DNA of 40,721 bases from Reyranella sp. (lineage in GTDB: Bacteria; Pseudomonadota; Alphaproteobacteria; Reyranellales; Reyranellaceae), in NCBI GenBank assembly GCA_022844015.1, contig JALHMO010000050.1, forward strand, positions 1 through 40,721, in the 5' to 3' direction. Below the pieces are notes generated by a model, which made no database searches, was not told the origin of the DNA, and saw only the letters and a list, made by a program, of their open reading frames with translations. Positions 17,901 through 26,809 of this stretch are shown piece after piece. Each line of letters opens with the position of its first letter. Within the stretch, counting starts at the first letter, position 1. The translations under genes and the position numbers were made by a program.

Positions 17901-20900
17901 TTCACCACCACCGTGAAGCCTTCACGCACGCGGGCCTTGAGTTCTTTGGAAAGCAAGTCGAGCGCAGAGTCGACGTCCGCCTCGGTGGCAAATCGCCTGC
18001 CGGCGAGGACGGAGCCAGGGCGCCATTCGAAGACCCTCTGATCGGGCGACGGGGGCGGCAGGACGAGCGCAACCAGGTCGGACTCCACCTGCGAGCGGTA
18101 TGCGGGAAGTGCGACGAGCGCCTGCTCGAGCGTCGTCAGGCTTCGCTTGCCCGCTGCATCGAGGAGTGATTCGACCGACGACAGCGTCAGTTGCGGGTAA
18201 TGGCACACCCGCCCTGGGCCGAAGACCTTGGCGACCACAGCTTCACGCTGCCCGGCAGGTGCCTTCCGGAAGGCGTCGCTGTCGTGGACCGCAGCAACGG
18301 TGGCTTCGGCCACCCGGCGTACCTCGTCGTAGCTCTGCACGAACGCGTCGCGGTAGGCCGCGAACGCGGCGTCGATCGCCGAGCGATAATCCGGCCAGCG
18401 AGCGACCACGGCCTTCTCCGCGGCGATCGCAGCGAGGTCCTTCTCCGCCTGCACTAAAGCAGCTCGCTTAGGATGAGCATCCGGGAGAGGATGGTCGGCA
18501 GCGAGCGACAACAGCCGACGCGACAGCTCGAAGTCCTTGTGCCGGTTTGCATCGAGGAAGTGCCGCAGGGCTTCGACCGACTGGAAAAGGGTCTTCCAGA
18601 CGTCCTCCTTCGCAAGGAATGCAGTCACCGCCGCTGTCGGGTCCTTCGCCGTCATAGGCTCCGTCAGCGCGCTCTCGGCTTCCAGGATGACTGCAGGGAT
18701 CGGAAGCCCCTGCTGTGCCCGAATGCGTGCATCGTCGATGCGGGATTTCAGTGCGACCCCCAAGCTGCGTATTGCCGCCGCGATGGCATTCCCGGATTCC
18801 GGAGTGCCGCTCACGCCCATCGCAATGAGCGCCTTGCTCGCTCGCTTGATCTGGTCGACCGAGAGGCTCGTCTCCGCAATGCAGAATGTGGCCTTCTTGA
18901 ACGACGTGATCTTCGAGAAGATATCGTCGGTACCCTTGTAGTCGTAGAGCGTGGTCGGTCCGGCGGCGCTTTGCTGCTCGATGTAGACGCCACCCGCGCG
19001 GAAGCATGCCGCGAGGACCAGTCGGACCAGCTCGTCCGGCCACCCGAATGGCGCGCGGGAAAAGCCTTTGAAGCCCTTGTCGTCCCTGGCATCCAGGAGG
19101 CGGGCCCCGTCCGCGTCAGCGCCCTCGTCACGGAGGTCCGTGAGAACCTCCAGCACCTGCGACACGAGCGCCGCCTCGCTCTGCAGGCTGCCCTGCGTAT
19201 CGAAGAGGCTGAGGTCGGGGGCAACCTTGTGCAACTCCAGCGTCGCCGGACTGAGGAGCGACTTGAGGTTCTTGGCGAACTCGAACTGCCGATCCGCGAT
19301 CGAAAAGCGCGGGTAGACGTTGGGGATGACCGACGAGAGCGCACTCTTGATCGGGTCCTTCAGGTCGGAGACGCCCTCGAGGCTGATCTCCTGCCCGCCC
19401 TGGAACAGCGTGCCCGCGATGAAGGAACGTTCGAGGTCTTTCACCAGCGCGTTTTTCAGCTCGTCGCGCTCCTTGCGCTTCTCCGAGAGGGCATCCTGCG
19501 TGTCCGTGGAGCTGTCCTCGGTGAAGCGCTTGTCGGTGGTGACCTTGACCAGCGCTTCGTATCGCTTGAAGCGGGCCTCGAGGTTGTCGGGTGCATCCGC
19601 CACCCACCACACGGTCTTACCCTTCGCGCCCGCCGCCTGATTCTGACGACGCAACTCTTCGAGGTCCTGCTTGCGCCCCGGAGCGAGCGGGCTCGTGAAC
19701 GAGACCGCCAACTCGGGGCCCGTCTCGACCGCTTCGCCGTCGAGGTGCACGCCGAAAGAGAACGGAACCTTTGTCGTTCCGTGCGTCACCGCGAAGTTCG
19801 CGAGCTTCCTTCGCGTGACAACCTCGTCCTTGCACAGCTGCTGCGCGGTTCGCCGCACCGCTGCGATGCTGATGCTCTTCGTGCCGCCGGGCCGGACCAT
19901 CTCCTGGATGGCCTGCTCGATAGTGCGCTCACGTTCGTTGAGGAATTTCCACTCGCCGGTGGCCTCGTCGCGCGCGACGTAACCCGCCTCCTGGAGCGCG
20001 ACGAGGGTCGCTTCGACCTGGGCGCGCAGCGGCACGATTTCCGTCGTGAGATCGCGAACGAGCAGCTTGGCGAGCGTCTCGGGCACGCGAGGGACCCAGG
20101 TGATGCGCTGGAGCAACCAGAGGACCTTGAGGACTCGTGACGACTCCACCGGCATGTTGGGCACACGCTCGTCGGACTCGTAGATCGAGCGCACGCCCGA
20201 CGCACCCAGGTACTCCTGCGAGAGGAGGTCATTTTCCACGGCGTCGAAGACCTGGTCGAAGCTGACGACAACACCGAGCTGCCTGTCAGCGAGGTCTTGA
20301 AGCGCCTCCATCACGACAGCGATCATCGAGCGAACGCCGCCCGAGATGCGGAAGCCCGAGAGCGCCTCGAAGATGTCCTGCGCGAGGCGAACCTGATGGG
20401 GAAGGAATGGGTAGGCGTCGATGAACGAGCGCTCCGTGATGCTCGCGAGGCGACGGCTTGCCTTGATGTCGGCGAGGTCCGCGATGTGGCCTTCGTGCTT
20501 GGCGTAGAGGGACTTTAGGTTCCCCTCTTCGGCCGGGCGCTTCTTGAGGATGCGCTCCGACACGACCTTGTTGATTTCGTCGGAGATGAGGTGCGGTTTC
20601 AGCTCGAAGCGCGCGTTCAGGCGGCCAACCAGAGTCGGCTGGAAGTTGGTACGGTCAACGACCTTTTCGAGGTCCTGCTGGCTCGTGGCGATGAGCCAAA
20701 CCTTGCCCTTGCCCTTGTTGGCGATCATCTCGGCGAGGCTGTTCAGCTCGCCGATGCGCTCGTTCGAGTCGCCGATGAACGTGCCCATCTCGTCGACGAC
20801 TAAGACGAGGTGCTGCGTCTTGCCGCCCGTGGTCTTTTGGGCATCGACCCAGGCCACGAGCTCGTCTGCGATACCTTCCGCCGTGAGCTTCTCGTGACGG

Positions 20901-21628
20901 AACATGTCGGTCAGCGCTTGCAACGCAGACGGCTCGTCCGGGTACTCTTTCGGGTCGATCTTGGGTAGAACCTTCGAGAGGCGCCGGCGGACCGTCATGA
21001 GGTCGTCGCGTCCTTCCGCACTTCGCCACGGAACACCGTGAAGGGACTCGAAGGTCGCGGCGAGCTTCTCGAGGAGACCCCGCTGCTGGAGTCGGCGCTC
21101 GACGCGAGCGACGATGAAGTTGTCGCCATATCCGATATCCCTGTAAAACTCGGAGAGAAGGATCTCTCCCACCGAGTTGGGATTGGTCAGCGACTGGCGG
21201 CTCTTGATCTCGAAGGCGATGGTTCGAACCTGCGTGTTCAGCTTTATCTCCCCGAGGCGCAGACGGACATCCTTGCCGCGCTGGCTGTCTGAGAGGTGCT
21301 TCACAAAGGCGTCGATGCAGCGCTCGCCACCAGAGCCAAGCTCGTCGTTCTGCAAGAGGTAGCCGAGCACCTTTGCGAAGTGCGATTTGCCCGAGCCAAA
21401 GAAGCCGGACACCCATATCCCGACGACGTCGCGCGAGGCACCGCCGCGCCGGATCGTCTCGCTCACCTGCGTGAAGGTGTCGACGATACGCTTCAGCTCT
21501 TCTTCGATCTTGTCGGTGACGACGTACTCGCGGACCTCGCTGGCCAGCGCCGAACGATCGAATACCTTGACGACGCCTTCGATCTTTTCGCCGATGTCGC
21601 GCCTGATGATTTCTCGAACGGTCGTCAT
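17897..21628 (-). CDS. brxC: BREX P-loop protein BrxC
   Basis: The 1,243-residue protein has the expected length of BrxC. The Walker A motif GFFGSGKSH lies at residues 75-83 and a Walker B-type segment, HLVLVVDEMGTFI, about 200 residues later. The long C-terminal part is mainly helical. BrxC/PglY is the large ATPase of BREX, required for both defence and methylation. It follows brxB by 37 bases and its stop overlaps the pglX 5' half by four. Confidence 0.94.
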   Translation of the reverse strand: MTTVREIIRRDIGEKIEGVVKVFDRSALASEVREYVVTDKIEEELKRIVDTFTQVSETIRRGGASRDVVGIWVSGFFGSGKSHFAKVLGYLLQNDELGSGGERCIDAFVKHLSDSQRGKDVRLRLGEIKLNTQVRTIAFEIKSRQSLTNPNSVGEILLSEFYRDIGYGDNFIVARVERRLQQRGLLEKLAATFESLHGVPWRSAEGRDDLMTVRRRLSKVLPKIDPKEYPDEPSALQALTDMFRHEKLTAEGIADELVAWVDAQKTTGGKTQHLVLVVDEMGTFIGDSNERIGELNSLAEMIANKGKGKVWLIATSQQDLEKVVDRTNFQPTLVGRLNARFELKPHLISDEINKVVSERILKKRPAEEGNLKSLYAKHEGHIADLADIKASRRLASITERSFIDAYPFLPHQVRLAQDIFEALSGFRISGGVRSMIAVVMEALQDLADRQLGVVVSFDQVFDAVENDLLSQEYLGASGVRSIYESDERVPNMPVESSRVLKVLWLLQRITWVPRVPETLAKLLVRDLTTEIVPLRAQVEATLVALQEAGYVARDEATGEWKFLNERERTIEQAIQEMVRPGGTKSISIAAVRRTAQQLCKDEVVTRRKLANFAVTHGTTKVPFSFGVHLDGEAVETGPELAVSFTSPLAPGRKQDLEELRRQNQAAGAKGKTVWWVADAPDNLEARFKRYEALVKVTTDKRFTEDSSTDTQDALSEKRKERDELKNALVKDLERSFIAGTLFQGGQEISLEGVSDLKDPIKSALSSVIPNVYPRFSIADRQFEFAKNLKSLLSPATLELHKVAPDLSLFDTQGSLQSEAALVSQVLEVLTDLRDEGADADGARLLDARDDKGFKGFSRAPFGWPDELVRLVLAACFRAGGVYIEQQSAAGPTTLYDYKGTDDIFSKITSFKKATFCIAETSLSVDQIKRASKALIAMGVSGTPESGNAIAAAIRSLGVALKSRIDDARIRAQQGLPIPAVILEAESALTEPMTAKDPTAAVTAFLAKEDVWKTLFQSVEALRHFLDANRHKDFELSRRLLSLAADHPLPDAHPKRAALVQAEKDLAAIAAEKAVVARWPDYRSAIDAAFAAYRDAFVQSYDEVRRVAEATVAAVHDSDAFRKAPAGQREAVVAKVFGPGRVCHYPQLTLSSVESLLDAAGKRSLTTLEQALVALPAYRSQVESDLVALVLPPPSPDQRVFEWRPGSVLAGRRFATEADVDSALDLLSKELKARVREGFTVVVK

Positions 21629-21665
21629 GTGCCGGCTCTCTTCCTCGATGGCATCGTCCAGGCCC

Positions 21666-22205
21666 TCAGCGCGCGAACAGCTTGATGGCCAGGTAGTTTG
21701 CGCCGTCCGCCTGATTCATGAAGTGAAGCTTGCCACCGCGTTCCTCCCCCGGGAATCCGAGAACGATGCGCGCTTCGAGGTCTCGCAGACCGCGAAGAAC
21801 CTCTCCGTACCGGACCAGGGGATACAGCGCGACGGTCGCGTACACGAACACGTTCCCGCCCGGGACCTTGGCAGCTTCTTCCGTGAGGCGCGCTTGCAGG
21901 GCGGCCTCGGACCGCTTCGAGAGCCCCTGCTGCATCCAGCGGTAGTCCTCGAACTCATCCTCCTGGAGCGATTCGATCTGTTCCTCGCTGAGGCCCGCGA
22001 AGAGGAACCCGGTCAGGTCCAACAACCGATACCCAATGCCTTTGGCATCGAGCTCTGGCACGAAAGTGTCGAGGAGGTACTCGCGGAAGTCGAGCTCGCG
22101 GCCGGGTGGATAGATCAGCAGGATCGAGCTGTCGGTCTTCACGCCCCGATCGTGGCGAAGCGGCGTTTTCAGGATCTCGAGAAGCGCGGTGAACATGCTC
22201 TCCAT
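21666..22205 (-). CDS. brxB: BREX protein BrxB (DUF1788)
   Basis: The 179-residue product fits DUF1788: VKTDSSILLIYPPGRELDFRE, then VFVYATVALYPLVRYGEVL and the C-terminal NQADGANYLAIKLF. Its ATG at 22205 shares one base with the brxA stop (TGATG), so translation is coupled. A longer in-frame extension upstream is the antisense-free overlap with brxA and was discarded. The role in BREX is structural or unknown. Confidence 0.92.
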   Translation of the reverse strand: MESMFTALLEILKTPLRHDRGVKTDSSILLIYPPGRELDFREYLLDTFVPELDAKGIGYRLLDLTGFLFAGLSEEQIESLQEDEFEDYRWMQQGLSKRSEAALQARLTEEAAKVPGGNVFVYATVALYPLVRYGEVLRGLRDLEARIVLGFPGEERGGKLHFMNQADGANYLAIKLFAR

Positions 22206-23026
22206 CAGGCGCCCCTCACGTCGAGGTCGACGACATCGCCCTGCATGCGAAAGCGCAGTGCGCCGGCACGGTTCATCTCGCCGAGAGCATCGATCACCTC
22301 GGTGGTGTCGAGGCAAAGCAGCTTGAATGCGGGTGCCCGAACGATGTCGAGCGGCGCCACGCCGGCCAGTCGAAGGGCCCGCACCAGAAGGCGCATCGGA
22401 GCACCGTAGAGCGCGGGTCGGACAGAGGTCTTGCGGATCGTGCCCCGAGCGAGGCCGAAGTCTCGAATGCTCGCCATGTACTTCTGAGCGACAGCCACAC
22501 GTGTCTCGTCCGACCACGCGCGCGCTTCCGGGTGCAAACGATATGCGCGCTCGATGAAGGCGAGCACATCCGCGAGGCGGATGTCGGTGGGGGCGCGACG
22601 AAGCAGCGGGAAAAGCAGCTCGAGACCGAGGTCCGTCACGAGGCGGTCGTTGAGGGCGAAGAACACGTACGCGGTGAGACTGCGCTCCGGTTCTGAGGCA
22701 CTCCGCTGCCACTCGGTCCAGAACGCTGCGAAGAGTGGGTCTTCGGCGTCGAGACGATAGCGCGCCTTGAGCTCCTTCCACAGCTTCTCCCGCGCCGCCT
22801 TGGATGGCTTTGCCAGCCGGTTCTCGTCGACCACCCGGCGCCGGTATTCGGCCGAGGTGAGGGCCTTCGTCTCGCCGTCGAGCAGCTGGTGAAGCTCCGT
22901 GAACAAAGCCGAGCGCGCGGAGAGTCTCGACGAGTACGGTGCTGCCGGATCCAAACCGGCCACTGCCGCGGCACGGGCCACCGCATGTGCACCATTGGCC
23001 TTTGATTGTGGCTGGTGGAACGTCAT
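22205..23026 (-). CDS. brxA: BREX protein BrxA (DUF1819)
   Basis: The 273-residue product matches DUF1819 (BrxA), a small helical protein that is the usual first core gene of type 1 BREX. Visible parts include YSSRLSARSALFTELHQLLDG near the N-terminus and LTAYVFFALNDRLVTDLGLELLFP in the middle. Its ATG overlaps the stop of the HTH gene by four bases (ATGA). Confidence 0.92.
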   Translation of the reverse strand: MTFHQPQSKANGAHAVARAAAVAGLDPAAPYSSRLSARSALFTELHQLLDGETKALTSAEYRRRVVDENRLAKPSKAAREKLWKELKARYRLDAEDPLFAAFWTEWQRSASEPERSLTAYVFFALNDRLVTDLGLELLFPLLRRAPTDIRLADVLAFIERAYRLHPEARAWSDETRVAVAQKYMASIRDFGLARGTIRKTSVRPALYGAPMRLLVRALRLAGVAPLDIVRAPAFKLLCLDTTEVIDALGEMNRAGALRFRMQGDVVDLDVRGA

Positions 23027-23241
23027 CGTCCCTCGTCAGCGTCAGGGTCGATGTCTTGGCGATCTGCCGCTCCTCCTGCCTTCACCCAACCGTCCACCTC
23101 GTCGCGCTTGAACTTCCACAGACGACCCACGCGATGGGCTGGCATGCTCTTCGCGCTGATCCACGTGTAGACCGTGTCCTTGCTGAGGCCCAGGTACTCG
23201 GCAATTTCGTCCACGGAGAGCCATCGGTCGTCGATGGTCAT
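23023..23241 (-). CDS. Excisionase-type helix-turn-helix protein heading the BREX operon
   Basis: The 72-residue protein is an HTH_17/MerR-like DNA-binding domain: WLSVDEIAEYLGLSKDTVYTWISAK forms the helix-turn-helix, and PAHRVGRLWKFKRDEVDGW is the conserved wing seen in excisionases. It lies first in the operon, overlaps brxA by four bases and has three direct repeats just upstream (23265-23322). I infer an autoregulator of the BREX operon, in place of the WYL-type BrxR often found with BREX, which is absent here. Confidence 0.88.
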   Translation of the reverse strand: MTIDDRWLSVDEIAEYLGLSKDTVYTWISAKSMPAHRVGRLWKFKRDEVDGWVKAGGAADRQDIDPDADEGR

Positions 23242-23264
23242 GTGGCCCGCGCCGACAGAAAAGC

Positions 23265-23322
23265 GATTGAGCCCATAGGATCGTATTGGCTTATGTATGG
23301 TTTAATTGGGTTTCATAGGGTT
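23265..23322. promoter_or_regulatory. Three operator-like repeats with 20-bp period
   Basis: Imperfect copies at 23265-23282 (ATTGAGCCCATAGGAT), 23284-23302 (ATTGGCTTATGTATGGTT) and 23304-23322 (ATTGGGTTTCATAGGGTT) lie at about two helical turns. They sit between the inferred transcription start and the HTH gene. Proteins of excisionase type bind direct repeats cooperatively, so this is a plausible operator. Confidence 0.55.
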
Positions 23323-23328
23323 CCCAAG

Positions 23329-23357
23329 GATATAGCCCGCCTGTGTCTGGTGCTCAA
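23329..23357 (-). promoter_or_regulatory. Promoter of the BREX operon
   Basis: On the minus strand TTGAGC (23357-23352) and TATATC (23334-23329) are separated by 17 bases. Transcription would begin near 23322 and run through the whole operon. Confidence 0.65.
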
Positions 23358-23417
23358 TCTGGCTCCCATGCGCCTCGCCAGTCCGTTGACCACAGTCCAA
23401 CAAGTGTACTCTCTGTG

Positions 23418-23450
23418 GGGTACTAGATTACCCATTGGTAACTAATACGC
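23418..23450. other. AT-rich palindrome at the right edge of the island
   Basis: TTACC-CATT-GGTAA is a perfect 5-bp inverted repeat at 23428-23441 in an AT-rich stretch, next to GTAC at 23419-23422. To its right the base composition returns to that of the chromosome. It could be an operator or an element border; nothing in the sequence decides which. Confidence 0.35.
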
Positions 23451-23517
23451 TGGATTGACCTCGGTCCATCCCGACCACGTCGAGGTGCTGCATCGTCGCC
23501 GACCCTGGCGGCGCCCC

Positions 23518-24141
23518 TCACCGCCGCTTCCACGTCAGCCGCACCGCGAACAGGCAGAAGCCACCGAGGGCGAGGAACAGCAGGCTGCTGACCAGCCAGC
23601 TGGCCCAGCGCCAGCCGAGCTCGCCGAAGCCCCAGACAAGGCCGACGCGGCGCGGCTCGTCCTTGCCCGACAGGATGCGGACAGCGGGGAGCTCGCCGGT
23701 GCGGTTGGTGGCAAGGCGGCGCTCGATGCGGTTCGACGCATGCGATCGCGATCGCTGCGCGCCCATCGCCTCGATCTGGGCGTTGATACGCCGGGAATGC
23801 TCGGCCATCCCTTCTTCCCAGCTGCGACCGGCCCAGGCGTTGTCGGTCGGCGCCTGGTAGGCCTTCTCCTCCTTCTCCGACAGGTCGATGACGCAGGCGT
23901 ATTCGGTCATGCCGATCCCGCGACTCGAATTGGAGCCGGAGCGTTCGCGCACGCAATCGACATGGGCGGCCTTCAGCCTGCCCGCGTCGCTGCCGGCACC
24001 GAACGCCGCGCGCGTGTCCTCGACGATCCCCCAGCCGCCGGGCAACGTAAGCCGGTAGAACGGAAAGCCGATGCAGATCAGCCCGGCCGGGAGCAGCAGG
24101 AGCAGGGCGACGGCCCGCGCGATCCGGATCCGCAAAGGCAT
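23518..24141 (-). CDS. Membrane protein with two transmembrane helices, function unknown
   Basis: The 207-residue product has a transmembrane helix at residues 9-28 (AVALLLLLPAGLICIGFPF), a polar domain of about 150 residues with paired cysteines (HVDC and YACVIDL), and a second helix near the C-terminus (WLVSSLLFLALGGFCLFAV). It ends in a basic tail, WKRR. I do not recognise the family. It is divergent from the DUF3833 gene. Confidence 0.75.
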   Translation of the reverse strand: MPLRIRIARAVALLLLLPAGLICIGFPFYRLTLPGGWGIVEDTRAAFGAGSDAGRLKAAHVDCVRERSGSNSSRGIGMTEYACVIDLSEKEEKAYQAPTDNAWAGRSWEEGMAEHSRRINAQIEAMGAQRSRSHASNRIERRLATNRTGELPAVRILSGKDEPRRVGLVWGFGELGWRWASWLVSSLLFLALGGFCLFAVRLTWKRR

Positions 24142-24309
24142 GTCAGAGCAAGTCCTCAATCGGCGCTGAATGATGTGACGCAAGAGCTGGTCGGCGAAGC
24201 AGGGATTGGGAACGCCAAGCAGGATCCCAGGCACGCCGATGAGCGTTCGGCCGGATGACGCGTACCGGCCGACGGTGATCCTCCCGGGCGCCGCCCGCGT
24301 ACAAGCCTC

Positions 24310-24849
24310 ATGGAACATGCCTCGAGACGCGCGCCGCCGAGACTGTTGCTGGCATCGGCGATGATCCTTCTGGGCGCTTGCGCCTCGCCGCCACAGATCG
24401 CGACCCAGCCGGCCGAGCAGCCGTTGGTGATGGAAGAATTCTTCGCCGGCGTAACCGACGGCGAGGGCGTGTTCGTGAACAGCTGGAGCGGGGCGGAGCG
24501 GCGGTTCCGGGTCGTGATCGCGGGCTCGTGGGACGGCAAGGAGCTCACGCTGGTCGAGGATTTCGACTATGCCGACGGCGAGAAGGATCGCAAGACCTGG
24601 CGGCTGCAACGCCACGGACCGGGCACCTTCACGGGAACCCGCGAGGACGTCGTCGGGCAGGCACGCGTGTGGACCGAAGGGCGGCGCGTACGATTGGAGT
24701 ACTCGGTCGAGCTCGGCGGCTGGACCGTCGACTTTGCCGACCTCCTGGCAGTGCGCGCCGACGGCAGCGTGCTGAACCGGGCCATCGTCGCGAAATGGGG
24801 GCTGCGGATCGGGCGTGTCGAGCTGGTGCTGCGCAAGCGTTCGCCCTGA
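24310..24849 (+). CDS. DUF3833 family lipoprotein
   Basis: The 179-residue protein has a lipobox ILLGAC with Cys24, so it is probably a lipoprotein. The mature part fits DUF3833: EFFAGVTDGEGVF, RRFRVVIAGSWDGKELTLVEDFDYADGEKD and the terminal NRAIVAKWGLRIGRVELVLRK. Function is unknown. It is directly followed by tspO. Confidence 0.85.
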   Translation: MEHASRRAPPRLLLASAMILLGACASPPQIATQPAEQPLVMEEFFAGVTDGEGVFVNSWSGAERRFRVVIAGSWDGKELTLVEDFDYADGEKDRKTWRLQRHGPGTFTGTREDVVGQARVWTEGRRVRLEYSVELGGWTVDFADLLAVRADGSVLNRAIVAKWGLRIGRVELVLRKRSP

Positions 24850-24850
24850 C

Positions 24851-25345
24851 ATGATGGCCGCCTCCTCCCGCTACAGCGGCGGCCGCCAGGTGGTTGCGCT
24901 GCTCGCCTTCGTCGCCGTCTGCCTGGCGATCGGTGCGATCGGTGGCGCGGTGACCTCGACCAGCGTCGACACGTGGTACAGGGCGCTGCATAAGCCGGCC
25001 TTCAATCCGCCGGACTGGGTCTTCGGGCCGGTCTGGACCGTGCTCTATGTCGCCATGGCGGTTGCCGCATGGCGAGTCTGGCGGCGACCCGGTCCGGGGG
25101 CACGGACTCTGTTGTGGCTTTTCGCGATTCAGCTGGCTCTCAATCTGATGTGGAGCATTGTGTTCTTCGGGTTCCGCCAGATCGGAGTGGCCCTGGTCGA
25201 GATCGTCGTGCTGCTCGCCGTCATCGCCATCACGGCCGTCGCCTTCTGGCGCGTGGACAAGGCGGCCGGGCTGCTGTTCGTTCCCTATGTCGCCTGGGTC
25301 GGGTTCGCGACCGTTCTCAATGCCGCTCTCTGGCACCTCAACTAG
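24851..25345 (+). CDS. tspO: TspO/MBR family tryptophan-rich sensory protein
   Basis: The 164-residue protein has five hydrophobic segments and the TspO signature WYRALHKPAFNPPDWVFGPV plus WTVLYVAMAVAAWRVW and LNLMWSIVFFGF. TspO is a membrane protein binding porphyrins and linked to stress responses in alphaproteobacteria. It begins with adjacent ATG codons at 24851 and 24854, one base after the stop of the preceding lipoprotein gene, so the two probably form an operon. Confidence 0.93.
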   Translation: MMAASSRYSGGRQVVALLAFVAVCLAIGAIGGAVTSTSVDTWYRALHKPAFNPPDWVFGPVWTVLYVAMAVAAWRVWRRPGPGARTLLWLFAIQLALNLMWSIVFFGFRQIGVALVEIVVLLAVIAITAVAFWRVDKAAGLLFVPYVAWVGFATVLNAALWHLN

Positions 25346-25532
25346 AGGCGTGTGGTGCCGCGGCGAGGTTGCGGAAGCGCCAAGCAGCCGATGACGGTGT
25401 GACGGCGGCGCCGCAAAGGCTGTGCTCGCGGCTCCTTGGAAATTCGAGCCGAAGCAAGGTCGTGGCGGATTGGGACCGCGCTGCAGGGCGTTCGGCCCGG
25501 CCGGAGTTGCCGTCGGGCCAGCCGCCCTCTCG

Positions 25533-26531
25533 CTACCCGGCGGGCCGGGCCTGGCCCGGCTCGACGCCGAGCGTCCGGCAGAAGAAGGCCGTCATCTCGG
25601 CGCGGAACAGCGCGGCCTGGGTGCCCTGCGAGCCGATGGTGGCACCGCGCACGCCGTACCCGGCCTTCAGCGCATAGACCGCGAGATCGCGGTCGGTGAG
25701 CCTGGGGTCGGGCCTTTCCCCGGTCGGATGGACGAAGGCGCCGTCGTCGGCGAGATAGCCCGTCGGCGCCGCCGGCGACACCGAGGCCTCGGCAATGTGC
25801 TGGATCGGCTCCTCGCGATCGAAGCTGTGCTCGGCGCCGGCGACGATGCGGATCGTGGCGGCAGCGCCGCGCAGACGGAGCGCCTGGACGTAGCCCTGCG
25901 CCTGCTGTGGCGACACCCAGTCGTCCTGGTCGCCGACCAGCACGCGAACCTCGGTCCGGCCGACATCGGGATCGAGGAACTGATGGCCGCACCAAGGATA
26001 GGCCGCCAGCACCGCGCGCGCCCCGAGGTCGCGGCCGTGCACGGTCTCGCAGAAGCGGCGCGTCGCGGCGGTCAGCGCCGCGGAGCCGCCGCGGCTGTGA
26101 CCCTGCAGGCCGATGCGTGCCGGATCGAGGGCGGGGTGGCGGGCCAGGACCCCGACGGTCGCGGCAACGTCGTAGGCGGATGCCGCGAAGGAGAATTGCG
26201 CCTGGTTGGCGACGGTCGAGGTAACGCCCCTCGCCCCGAAAGGATCGAGGACGAAGGCGGCGAGGCCCAGGCTCACCAGCGTCTCGGCGTGCTTCAGGTG
26301 TGACGGCGCGATGCTGAGGCTGCCCGGCACGATGACGACGACCGGCACCCGGGCCTTCGCCTCCGTCGGCAGGAACAGCTTGCCATCGACCGTGACGCGC
26401 GGCATCGCGGCGGGCGCGCTGATCGTCTGCCAGTAGTTCACCGGGCTGGCGCTGGGGATGTCGATCGTCTCGCCGCGCGCGCCGCTGGCGAAGACGACCT
26501 CTCGATCGCGAAAGCGCTGGTGGGTGCTCAT
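25533..26531 (-). CDS. Dienelactone hydrolase-like alpha/beta hydrolase
   Basis: The 332-residue protein has the alpha/beta hydrolase nucleophile GHSRGG near residue 145, an acid at VGDQDDW and a histidine at AEHSFD. An oxyanion-hole strand, VPVVVIVPGSL, lies before. It resembles the dienelactone hydrolase family, but the substrate cannot be told. There is no signal peptide. It is divergent from the ABC binding protein downstream. Confidence 0.85.
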   Translation of the reverse strand: MSTHQRFRDREVVFASGARGETIDIPSASPVNYWQTISAPAAMPRVTVDGKLFLPTEAKARVPVVVIVPGSLSIAPSHLKHAETLVSLGLAAFVLDPFGARGVTSTVANQAQFSFAASAYDVAATVGVLARHPALDPARIGLQGHSRGGSAALTAATRRFCETVHGRDLGARAVLAAYPWCGHQFLDPDVGRTEVRVLVGDQDDWVSPQQAQGYVQALRLRGAAATIRIVAGAEHSFDREEPIQHIAEASVSPAAPTGYLADDGAFVHPTGERPDPRLTDRDLAVYALKAGYGVRGATIGSQGTQAALFRAEMTAFFCRTLGVEPGQARPAG

Positions 26532-26809
26532 GACGTTCCGGATGGCAGGAGTAGAAGGGGAGGGAGGTGCAGGCCGTCGAGCATACCGACACTGCAGCCG
26601 ATCCGGTACCGTCGTGCGGACGGTCGATGATGCGGTAATCGTGGTCTGCCTGTGCATGGCGGCCGGCAAGGGAACAGGACCTTCGCCGCCGCAGCGATTT
26701 TCAGCGGCCTGCCAGGCCGCTTTGAGCGCTTGGCCGTTTCACACGATATGCTAACGTCGTCGCAACGGGGAATAAACCCGCTATCGCGTGAGTCTGGGAG
26801 GACACAGCT

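Noticed and set aside
7043-23450. DISARM or another system instead of BREX
   Set aside because: brxA, brxB, brxC, pglX, pglZ and brxL are all present in type 1 BREX order.
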